Source of the DNA: Clostridia bacterium
GTDB taxonomy: Bacteria > Bacillota > Clostridia > Peptostreptococcales > Anaerovoracaceae
NCBI GenBank assembly: GCA_024403005.1
Contig: JAKSSQ010000086.1
Span: 1 to 7,485, forward strand
Direction: 5' to 3'
DNA: 7,485 bases
Part shown: one piece after another, positions 1-5,894 of the stretch
Layout of the letters: every line of letters begins with the position of its first letter
Position numbering within the stretch: position 1 is the first letter of the stretch
Notes under the pieces: generated by a model
The model's input: the letters and a program-made list of their open reading frames with translations, nothing else
The model's database searches: none
Told to the model about the DNA's origin: nothing
Position numbers and translations under genes: made by a program

Positions 1-76
1 GGAATCGGTTAAATTCCAACGGTTTTGAGATTGTTTATCAACGTGTTTTGTCCTATAAGCCGGTTGTAATTTTGTC
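1..76. other. Short non-coding stretch downstream of trpS
   Basis: This is what remains of the region beyond the trpS stop codon. No reading frame, RNA gene or convincing terminator is visible. The only structure is a weak 5-bp inverted repeat (GGAAT at 1-5, ATTCC at 13-17, 7-base loop) with no T-run in the trpS reading direction. The transcript may continue leftward out of the window. Confidence 0.5.
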
Positions 77-1057
77 TTACAGTCCCAGACCGAATCTTTC
101 CTTAACTCTGTTCATTACGGGAGTTGCGATAGCGTTAGCTCTTTCTGCGCCGTCCTTCATGATGTCGATGAGTTCCTGAGATTCGCGGATTTCGTTGAAG
201 TTAGCCTTAATGGGTGCGAGGGCATCCACTGTAACTTCTACCAGATCCTTCTTTAATGCGCCGTAGCCCTGGCCTTCGTAATCCTTTTCCAGCTGTTCGA
301 TTGTCTTTCCGGAGAAAGCGCTGTAGATGGAAAGCAGGTTGGATACGCCGGGCTTGTTTTCGATGTCGAATCTTACGATGCCTTCGGAGTCTGTTGTAGC
401 TCTCATAATGGCCTTCTTAATCTTGGAAGGTTCATCCAGGAGAGAAATTCTGCTCATTTCGTTGGGAGCAGATTTGCTCATCTTGGAAGTGGGGTCATCC
501 ATTGCCATGACTCTTGCGCCGGCCTTCATGAACTTGCCTTCGGGAACTACGAAAGTCTTGCCGTACTTGTTGTTAACGCGTGTAGCAAGGTCTCTTGCCA
601 GTTCGATGTGCTGCTTCTGGTCGTTGCCTACAGGTACGATGTCTGTATCGTAGAGCAGGATGTCTGCAGCCATAAGTACGGGATACATGAACAGTCCTGT
701 GGGAGCGGATTCTTCGCCCTTGGACTTCTGCTTGTACTGAGTCATTCTGGAGAGCTCGCCTGTGTAGGAATTGCAGGTGAGCACCCAGTTGAGTTCTGCA
801 TGGCCGGGAACCATGGACTGTGCGAAGATAATGGACTTCTTGGGGTCAAGACCTACAGCCATATAGAGGGCTGCGATGTCCAGTGTGTGCTTCTTGAGTT
901 CCTTCGGATCCTGGGGAACGGTGATGGAATGCATGTCTACTACGCAGTAAATGCATTCGTTGTCGTTCTGCAGGTCTACGAACTGCTTAAGAGCGCCAAG
1001 ATAGTTGCCGATGTGCAGGTTGCCTGTGGGCTGAACGCCGGAAAATACTCTCTTCAT
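77..1057 (-). CDS. trpS: Tryptophanyl-tRNA synthetase (tryptophan--tRNA ligase)
   Basis: Cytoplasmic class I aminoacyl-tRNA synthetase that charges tRNA-Trp with tryptophan using ATP. The 326-aa length is normal for the bacterial family. Visible motifs are the class I HIGH-type signature HIGN at residues 15-18, the family-typical VPGHAELNW around 83-91, MTQYK at 105-109, ADILLYD at 131-137, GNDQKQHIEL at 144-153 and the KMSKS loop at 192-196. The start is fixed by an A/G-rich SD (GGGAGGAG, 1065-1072) seven bases upstream, inside the last codons of gyrA. The ATG shares one base with the gyrA stop (TAATG), implying translational coupling. It is the last visible gene of the gyrB-gyrA-trpS cluster. 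No T-box leader can fit in front of it, which is unusual for a Firmicute trpS. The sequence looks intact and functional. Confidence 0.97.
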   Translation of the reverse strand: MKRVFSGVQPTGNLHIGNYLGALKQFVDLQNDNECIYCVVDMHSITVPQDPKELKKHTLDIAALYMAVGLDPKKSIIFAQSMVPGHAELNWVLTCNSYTGELSRMTQYKQKSKGEESAPTGLFMYPVLMAADILLYDTDIVPVGNDQKQHIELARDLATRVNNKYGKTFVVPEGKFMKAGARVMAMDDPTSKMSKSAPNEMSRISLLDEPSKIKKAIMRATTDSEGIVRFDIENKPGVSNLLSIYSAFSGKTIEQLEKDYEGQGYGALKKDLVEVTVDALAPIKANFNEIRESQELIDIMKDGAERANAIATPVMNRVKERFGLGL

Positions 1058-3558
1058 TACTTTTCTCCTCCCATTTCAATTGCAATCTGGGAGCCGTTTG
1101 AGGTATCCTCGGGGTCATCCACGTCTACTTCGCGTACAGCCTTTGCCATTGTTATAATTTCTGAATTATCTTCAACCTTCATGATGCGTACACCCTGTGT
1201 CGTTCTGCCGAGCTTGGAAACTTCATCGGCTTCGATACGGATGATAATGCCGTCGGAATTGATGAGGAATACCTCGTCGTCTTCCATGACAGTAATTGCA
1301 CCTACAAGGTATCCTGTCTTATCGAACTTTGTCTTGTCGTAGGTGAGCAGGCCCTTGCCGCCTCTTGCCTGGATCTTGTATTCCTTAACAGGAGTGCGCT
1401 TGCCGTAGCCGCCGCTCGTTACAACCAGCAGCTGCTGGGACTTGTCGGAAACCAGTTCCATGGAAACAACTTCATCGTCTCTTTCGAGGGTAATAGCCTT
1501 TACGCCGCCGGCTGCTCTGCCCATTGTGCGTACGTCTTCTTCGTTGAAGCAAATGCACTTGCCCTTCTTGGTGATGATTATGATGTTTTCGCTGCCCTTT
1601 GTTTCCTTAATGCTTATGAGGTCGTCTCCTTCGTGGAGCTTGATCGCAATCAGACCGGCCTTGCGGTTTGTATCAAAGTCGGAAATCTTCATCTTCTTGA
1701 TGTTGCCCTGCTTCGTGCATGCGATTAAGTATCTGTCTTCGGAGAATTCCTTAACAGGCAGTACGGTTGTAACTCTTTCTCTCTGCATTAAGTTCAGGAA
1801 GTTTACAACCGGTGTACCCTTGGCCTGTCTGTTTGCTTCGGGAATTTCGTAAGCCTTGATCTTGTAAGCCTTGCCCATGCTCGTGAAGAACATGAGGTAG
1901 TCGTGGGTGGAAGTGGTAATGAGGTGTCTTACGAAGTCGTTTTCTCTCGTTGTAAGACCGGTAATACCCTTGCCGCCTCTTCTCTGAGTTCTGTATGTAT
2001 CTTCGGAAACTCTCTTGATGTAGCCCAGGTGGGAGATTGTAATTACGACGTTTTCTTCTTCGATGAGTTCGGATTCATCTACTTCTTCTTCGTCTGCGAT
2101 AATTGCAGTCTTTCTGTCGTCGCCCCACTTGTTCTTGATTTCTGTGAGTTCGTCCTTAACTACGCCCATTAACAGGTTTTCGTCTGCCAGCAGGCTCTTT
2201 AAGTAAGCGATCTTCTTGAGCAGTTCCTGATATTCAGCTTCGATCTTGTCTCTTTCCAGACCCTGCAGTCTCTTGAGCTGCATGTCCAGAATAGCCTGAG
2301 CCTGAATCTGGGAAAGTCCGAAGCGGAGCATTAACTGTTCTCTCGCATCGTCGTAGGATTCTCTGATGGTCTTGATGATTTCATCGATGTGGTCCAGAGC
2401 GATTCTGTAACCTTCTAAGATGTGAGCTCTTGCTTCTGCTTTTTTAAGTTCGAACTTTGTACGTCTTGTGAGAACTTCCTTCTGGTGCTTGATGTATTCA
2501 ACCAGGATGTCCTTAAGGTTCAGCAGCTGAGGTCTGCCGTTTACAAGAGCGATCATTATGAAGGATACGTTGCTTTCCAGTTCTGTATGCTTATACAGTC
2601 TGTTGAGCATAACCTTGGGGTTAACGTCCTTCTTGAGTTCGATTACAACTCTTACTTCGCCCTTGGAGGATTCGTCGCGGATATCCTTAATGCCTTCCAG
2701 CTTCTTGTCGCGAACCAGTTCTGCGATGTGCTGGATCATTACGGCCTTGTTAACCTGGTAGGGGATTTCGGTGAAGATAATGGATGTTGTGCCTCTTGCA
2801 CCTTCTTCGATAGTGCCCTTGGCTCTTACCTTTACCTTGCCCTGGCCTGTCTTATAGGCTTCTCTGATGGGAGTCTTTCCTACGATGGTAGCTCCTGTGG
2901 GGAAGTCCGGACCCTTAATTATTCTTGAAAGGTCTTCTACGGAAGTTTCGGGGTCGTCGATGAGCTTAATGGTTCCGTCGATAACTTCGCGGAGGTTATG
3001 GGGCGGAATAGCTGTAGCCATACCTACGGCAATACCGTTTGCACCGTTTACCAGCAGGTTGGGGAAGCGAGCGGGAAGTACTGTAGGTTCAGTTTCTTCG
3101 CCGTCGTAGTTGTCAATGAAGTCTACGGTATCCTTATCGATATCGCGGAGCATTTCCAGAGCGAAGGGAGCCATTCTTGCTTCTGTGTAACGGGAAGCAG
3201 CAGCGCCGTCGCCGTCCATAGAGCCGAAGTTGCCGTGGCCGTCTACCAGGGGGTAGCGCATGTTCCAGGGCTGAGCCAGTCTTACCATGGCATCGTAAAT
3301 GGAAGAGTCTCCGTGGGGGTGGTATTTACCCATTACTTCGCCGACGATTCTTGCACTCTTCTTGTGGGGCTTTTCCGGGGTGATGCCCAATGCGGAGAGC
3401 CCGTATAAAATTCTGCGGTGTACGGGCTTTAAGCCGTCGCGTACATCCGGCAGAGCTCTTGCAACGATTACGCTCATGGAGTAATCGATGTAGGAGGTCT
3501 TCATTTCATCGTATATTTCGTGCTGTACGATTCTTCTGTCTTCTGTTAAATCAGGCAT
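1057..3558 (-). CDS. gyrA: DNA gyrase subunit A
   Basis: Breakage-reunion subunit of DNA gyrase. As an A2B2 complex with GyrB it introduces negative supercoils ahead of forks and RNA polymerases. It is 833 aa, the usual length. Residues 1 to about 490 form the winged-helix, tower and coiled-coil core: the catalytic tyrosine is Y124 (in SRYTEARM) and the DNA gate region YHPHGDS spans 79-85. The C-terminal beta-pinwheel follows, with the GyrA box QRRGGKG at 525-531, which separates GyrA from topoisomerase IV ParC. The protein ends in an acidic tail (EVDVDDPED, 810-818). Residues matching E. coli S83 and D87 are S85 and D89, so the common quinolone-resistance substitutions are absent. It lies 18 bases after gyrB and overlaps trpS by one base. 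A doubled SD (GGAGGGAGG) seven bases before the ATG supports the start. Confidence 0.98.
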   Translation of the reverse strand: MPDLTEDRRIVQHEIYDEMKTSYIDYSMSVIVARALPDVRDGLKPVHRRILYGLSALGITPEKPHKKSARIVGEVMGKYHPHGDSSIYDAMVRLAQPWNMRYPLVDGHGNFGSMDGDGAAASRYTEARMAPFALEMLRDIDKDTVDFIDNYDGEETEPTVLPARFPNLLVNGANGIAVGMATAIPPHNLREVIDGTIKLIDDPETSVEDLSRIIKGPDFPTGATIVGKTPIREAYKTGQGKVKVRAKGTIEEGARGTTSIIFTEIPYQVNKAVMIQHIAELVRDKKLEGIKDIRDESSKGEVRVVIELKKDVNPKVMLNRLYKHTELESNVSFIMIALVNGRPQLLNLKDILVEYIKHQKEVLTRRTKFELKKAEARAHILEGYRIALDHIDEIIKTIRESYDDAREQLMLRFGLSQIQAQAILDMQLKRLQGLERDKIEAEYQELLKKIAYLKSLLADENLLMGVVKDELTEIKNKWGDDRKTAIIADEEEVDESELIEEENVVITISHLGYIKRVSEDTYRTQRRGGKGITGLTTRENDFVRHLITTSTHDYLMFFTSMGKAYKIKAYEIPEANRQAKGTPVVNFLNLMQRERVTTVLPVKEFSEDRYLIACTKQGNIKKMKISDFDTNRKAGLIAIKLHEGDDLISIKETKGSENIIIITKKGKCICFNEEDVRTMGRAAGGVKAITLERDDEVVSMELVSDKSQQLLVVTSGGYGKRTPVKEYKIQARGGKGLLTYDKTKFDKTGYLVGAITVMEDDEVFLINSDGIIIRIEADEVSKLGRTTQGVRIMKVEDNSEIITMAKAVREVDVDDPEDTSNGSQIAIEMGGEK
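1065..1072 (-). promoter_or_regulatory. trpS ribosome-binding site embedded in the gyrA 3' end
   Basis: GGGAGGAG on the minus strand sits within the codons for the final Met-Gly-Gly-Glu of GyrA, seven bases before the trpS ATG. It supports the chosen start and re-initiation by ribosomes finishing gyrA. Confidence 0.8.
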
Positions 3559-3565
3559 TTTACTT

Positions 3566-3574
3566 CCTCCCTCC
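3566..3574 (-). promoter_or_regulatory. Doubled Shine-Dalgarno of gyrA
   Basis: GGAGGGAGG on the minus strand fills most of the 18-base gyrB-gyrA gap and ends seven bases before the gyrA ATG. The gyrB frame ends just before it with two consecutive in-frame TAG codons (3574-3579), the second sharing its G with the SD. This would give strong, closely coupled translation of GyrA relative to GyrB. Confidence 0.8.
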
Positions 3575-3576
3575 TA

Positions 3577-5517
3577 CTAAATATCCAGGTTAGCATACTG
3601 AGCGTTGTCTTCGATGAACTTTCTTCTGGGGGGAACCTTGTCGCCCATTAAAGTTGTAAAGATCTGGTCTGCAGCAGCCATGTCGTCGATTGTAATCTGT
3701 ACGAGAGTTCTTGTGTTGTAGTCCATGGTTGTTTCCCAGAGCTGGGTTGCATCCATTTCGCCAAGACCCTTGTATCTCTGAATTTCCGGCTTTGTCTTGC
3801 CCTGAGCGGCCAGATCTGCCAGAAGCTTTTCCTGTTCCTTTTCGGAATATGTGTACCACATGTCCTTGCCAACCTTAACACGGAAGAGGGGAGGCTGGGC
3901 AGCATAAACATAGCCTTCTTCTATAAGCTTGGGCATATAGCGGAAGAACAGTGTAAGGAGCAGTGTTCTGATGTGCGCACCGTCTACGTCGGCATCTGTC
4001 ATGATGATGATCTTGTGATAGCGCAGCTTTTCGATGTTGAATTCGGAGCCGATACCGCAGCCGAATGCAGTAATCATGTCGCGGATGGTATCGGAGTTGA
4101 GCATTCTGTCCAGTCTTGCCTTTTCTACGTTGAGGATCTTACCTCTTAAAGGCAGGATGGCCTGTCTCTTTCTGTCTCTGCCTTCCTTGGCGGAGCCGCC
4201 GGCAGAGTCACCTTCTACGATGAAGATTTCAGAGAGTGCAGGATCCTTTTCGGAGCAGTCTGCCAGCTTGCCGGGCAGGGATGTGCTGTCCAGAGCTGTC
4301 TTTCTTCTTGTAAGGTCTCTAGCCTTTCTTGCAGCTTCTCTCGCTCTGAAAGCTCTTAAGCATTTTTCGATGATAATCTTAGCCTGTGCAGGGTTTTCTT
4401 CCAGGAAAGCGTAGACGTTTTCTGCTGTTACGCTTTCTACGAAGCCTCTCATGTCCGGGTTGCCCAGCTTGGTCTTTGTCTGGCCTTCGAACTGGGGCTC
4501 TGTAAGCTTAACGGAGATGATTGCGGTCAGGCCTTCGCGGATATCGTCGCCTGTTAAAGGCTCGTCGTTTTCCTTCATGATCTTGGCTTTCTTCGCATAG
4601 TCGTTCATTACTCTTGTAAGAGCAGACTTGAAGCCAACCAGATGTGTACCGCCTTCGATGGTGTTAATGTTATTTGCATAGGAAAGAATGGTTTCGGAGT
4701 AGCTGTCTGTGTACTGCATGGCTACTTCTACTTCCTGTTCCTTCTTCTTGAATTCGAAGTAAATTACGTCGGGGTGGACCGGTTCCTTGTTTGCATTCTG
4801 GAACTTAACGTATTCCTTGATGCCGCCTTCGTAATGGAAAACTTCCTTCTTTTTCTTTTCTCCTCTTTCGTCTGCAAGAGAAATCTTGATTCCCTTGTTA
4901 AGGAAAGCTGTTTCTCTTAAGTGAGTCTGGAGAGTTGTATAGCTGAATTCTGTTTCTTCGAAGATTTCTGCATCGGGATGGAAAATAACGCGGCAGCCGG
5001 TCTGTCTTCCGCATTCGCCGACAACTGTAACTTCGGAGGTTTTCTTACCTCTGGAGAACTGCTGCTGGTAGATTTTTCCGTCTCTCATGCTTTCTACCTG
5101 CATGAAGTCGGACAGAGCGTTTACTACGGAAGCACCTACGCCGTGGAGACCGCCGGATACTTTGTAGCCTCCGCCGCCGAACTTGCCGCCGGCATGGAGA
5201 ACTGTCATAATAACTTCCATGGCAGGCTTGTGCATCTTGGGGTGTTCGTCTACGGGCATACCTCTGCCGTTGTCCAGAACTTCGATGCTGTTGTCTTCGT
5301 GGATAGTTACCTGAATGTGGTTGCAGTAACCTGCAAGAGCTTCGTCTACGGAGTTGTCTACGATTTCATAGACGCAGTGGTGCAGACCTCTTACGCCTGT
5401 GGAACCGATGTACATGCCAGGACGCTTTCTTACGGGTTCAAGACCTTCCAGGACCTGAATCTGCGACGCATCGTAATCGCCGCCCTTGGCCTGAAGATCC
5501 TTTATATCATCGGACAT
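3577..5517 (-). CDS. gyrB: DNA gyrase subunit B
   Basis: ATPase and TOPRIM subunit of DNA gyrase, partner of GyrA. It is 646 aa, typical of Firmicutes and lacking the extra insertion of the longer proteobacterial GyrB. The GHKL ATPase domain shows EIVDNSVDEA at 51-60 (catalytic E51, Mg-binding N55), DNGRGMP at 82-88, the GGLHGVG ATP lid at 122-128, R145 at the position of the E. coli coumarin-contact R136, and the QTK loop at 346-348. The TOPRIM domain has EGDSAGGSAK from 435 and DADVDGAH at 508-515 as metal-binding acids, PLRGK at 456-460, and QRYKGLGEM at 580-588. The start ATG has an AGGGGG ribosome-binding site eight bases upstream. It is first in its operon, read from the promoter at 5568-5596. 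ParE is the alternative, but the adjacent GyrA carries a GyrA box. Confidence 0.98.
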   Translation of the reverse strand: MSDDIKDLQAKGGDYDASQIQVLEGLEPVRKRPGMYIGSTGVRGLHHCVYEIVDNSVDEALAGYCNHIQVTIHEDNSIEVLDNGRGMPVDEHPKMHKPAMEVIMTVLHAGGKFGGGGYKVSGGLHGVGASVVNALSDFMQVESMRDGKIYQQQFSRGKKTSEVTVVGECGRQTGCRVIFHPDAEIFEETEFSYTTLQTHLRETAFLNKGIKISLADERGEKKKKEVFHYEGGIKEYVKFQNANKEPVHPDVIYFEFKKKEQEVEVAMQYTDSYSETILSYANNINTIEGGTHLVGFKSALTRVMNDYAKKAKIMKENDEPLTGDDIREGLTAIISVKLTEPQFEGQTKTKLGNPDMRGFVESVTAENVYAFLEENPAQAKIIIEKCLRAFRAREAARKARDLTRRKTALDSTSLPGKLADCSEKDPALSEIFIVEGDSAGGSAKEGRDRKRQAILPLRGKILNVEKARLDRMLNSDTIRDMITAFGCGIGSEFNIEKLRYHKIIIMTDADVDGAHIRTLLLTLFFRYMPKLIEEGYVYAAQPPLFRVKVGKDMWYTYSEKEQEKLLADLAAQGKTKPEIQRYKGLGEMDATQLWETTMDYNTRTLVQITIDDMAAADQIFTTLMGDKVPPRRKFIEDNAQYANLDI

Positions 5518-5525
5518 AAAAATTT

Positions 5526-5531
5526 CCCCCT
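5526..5531 (-). promoter_or_regulatory. gyrB ribosome-binding site
   Basis: AGGGGG on the minus strand, eight bases before the gyrB ATG, is one mismatch from AGGAGG. A weak 5-bp hairpin (CTAAA/TTTAG, 5530-5534 with 5542-5546) touches its upstream edge in the mRNA. It is probably too A/U-rich to matter. Confidence 0.65.
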
Positions 5532-5567
5532 AAATCGGTTTTTTAGAAATAAAAATAAATATTTTTT

Positions 5568-5596
5568 ATTTTATCACTGTTTTTGGCATTTTTCAA
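5568..5596 (-). promoter_or_regulatory. Sigma-A-type promoter of the gyrB-gyrA-trpS operon
   Basis: On the minus strand, -35 TTGAAA (5591-5596) and -10 TAAAAT (5568-5573) are separated by exactly 17 bases, and TGA directly before the -10 gives an extended -10. Each hexamer is close to consensus. Predicted transcription starts near 5561, leaving a leader of about 44 bases that is almost all A/T. No attenuator or riboswitch fold is visible in it. Confidence 0.75.
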
Positions 5597-5605
5597 CGAG
5601 AAGCC

Positions 5606-5633
5606 TAAAAATCGGCCCTTGGAGCGATTTTTA
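5606..5633. repeat. Perfect 9-bp inverted repeat upstream of the gyrB promoter
   Basis: TAAAAATCG (5606-5614) and CGATTTTTA (5625-5633) are exact reverse complements around a 10-base spacer. The element lies 9 bases upstream of the gyrB -35. It could be an operator for a dimeric protein or a weak bidirectional terminator (A-run, hairpin, T-run). The stem has only two G:C pairs, so termination would be poor. Confidence 0.6.
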
Positions 5634-5646
5634 CAGTTATTGCCAC

Positions 5647-5658
5647 AAACATATGTTT
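5647..5658. repeat. 12-bp palindrome AAACATATGTTT, LexA-box-like
   Basis: This is a perfect palindrome. Extended by one base on each side it matches the Gram-positive LexA (DinR) consensus CGAACRNRYGTTYG at all but two positions, the outer G/C-determining bases. Those mismatches fall in the important GAAC/GTTC arms or edges, so true LexA binding is doubtful. It lies about 50 bases upstream of the gyrB -35. Confidence 0.35.
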
Positions 5659-5681
5659 TCAGTGCCCGGCGTGACCCAATT

Positions 5682-5721
5682 CACCTGAAAAATTTTTTTT
5701 GATTGTGGTCACACACCTGAA
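5682..5721. repeat. Direct repeat CACCTGAA, two copies
   Basis: CACCTGAA occurs at 5682-5689 and 5714-5721, 32 bases apart start to start, about three helical turns. Nearby GTGACC (5671-5676) and GGTCAC (5707-5712) form an inverted pair. The A5T8 tract at 5688-5700, a likely intrinsic bend, lies between them. No known regulator is recognised. Confidence 0.4.
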
Positions 5722-5740
5722 TCGCACCAAATATTGTGGT

Positions 5741-5834
5741 TTTGGAAAAAGTGGAAAAAGTTTTCCCCAACATGTGGAAAACTTGTGGATAAATTGAAAT
5801 TTCAACGTTTCAAAAAGGCTATTCCTGTGGAAAA
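5741..5834 (-). promoter_or_regulatory. Upstream DnaA-box cluster
   Basis: Boxes are scored against TTWTNCACA, reverse TGTGNAWAA. Exact matches on the minus strand are TGTGGAAAA at 5773-5781, TGTGGATAA at 5784-5792 (the classical high-affinity box TTATCCACA) and TGTGGAAAA at 5826-5834. One-mismatch sites are TTTGGAAAA at 5741-5749, AGTGGAAAA at 5750-5758 and, on the plus strand, TTTTCCCCA at 5761-5769. The first two exact boxes are 11 bases apart, so they lie on nearly the same helix face. The cluster would bind DnaA for origin assembly and dnaA autoregulation. Confidence 0.9.
5794..5805. repeat. 12-bp palindrome TTGAAATTTCAA
   Basis: A perfect palindrome directly after the strongest DnaA box. 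A third TTTCAA-type half site follows (TTTCAA at 5808-5813). The left half resembles a -35 hexamer, but no matching -10 lies 16-18 bases downstream. Its role is unknown. Confidence 0.45.
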
Positions 5835-5851
5835 CTCTTTTGTGCTATACT
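5823..5851 (+). promoter_or_regulatory. dnaA promoter with extended -10, overlapped by a DnaA box
   Basis: The -10 is TATACT (5846-5851), preceded by TGC, making an extended -10. The -35 region 17 bases upstream (TCCTGT, 5823-5828) matches consensus poorly, which an extended -10 can offset. The DnaA box at 5826-5834 covers the -35/spacer, so bound DnaA should block polymerase, the classic autorepression arrangement. Transcription would begin near 5858, giving a leader of roughly 37 bases. Confidence 0.65.
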
Positions 5852-5894
5852 AGAAAACACTCAATATATATGTATTCAGAAAGAATAGAAGACT

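Larger units (their letters stand above)
5518..5894. other. oriC: Divergent gyrB-dnaA intergenic region; upstream half of oriC
   Basis: There is no protein or RNA gene in these 377 bases. They hold the gyrB promoter on the left, the dnaA promoter on the right, a DnaA-box cluster between 5741 and 5834, an A/T-rich run at 5541-5573, an A5T8 tract at 5688-5700, and several inverted and direct repeats listed separately. Genes diverge from here and the dnaA-dnaN gap carries a second box cluster, so this is the upstream half of a bipartite chromosomal origin. Confidence 0.85.

Noticed and set aside
1..76. Terminator after trpS
   Set aside because: The only hairpin (GGAAT/ATTCC) is 5 bp and is cut by the window edge, with no U-run visible.
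608..1342. Long plus-strand reading frame (244 codons) opposite trpS and gyrA, and similar frames at 1442-1852, 2422-2928 and 4921-5688
   Set aside because: They lie entirely or mostly antisense to well-supported genes, have low-complexity Cys/Phe/Val-rich products, and lack ribosome-binding sites. They are shadows of the codon pattern.
3284..3330. Quinolone-resistance change in the GyrA QRDR
   Set aside because: The residues at the E. coli S83 and D87 positions are Ser (S85) and Asp (D89), the sensitive state.
1057..5517. Topoisomerase IV (parE/parC) instead of gyrase
   Set aside because: The A subunit has an intact GyrA box QRRGGKG at 525-531 and an acidic tail, which mark gyrase.
5656..5700. 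Possible plus-strand rho-independent terminator (TTTTCAG/CTGAAAA arms followed by T8)
   Set aside because: No plus-strand gene lies upstream, the loop is over 20 bases, and the stem has only two G:C pairs. It is better described as part of a repeat cluster.
5794..5822. Second dnaA promoter using TTGAAA at 5794-5799 as -35
   Set aside because: The hexamers 16-18 bases downstream (GGCTAT, GCTATT) are poor -10 matches. The TATACT at 5846 is far better.
5518..5894. Hidden small gene or structured RNA between gyrB and dnaA
   Set aside because: No start with a ribosome-binding site and open frame was found, and no tRNA-like or riboswitch-like fold. Promoters and DnaA boxes account for much of the region.
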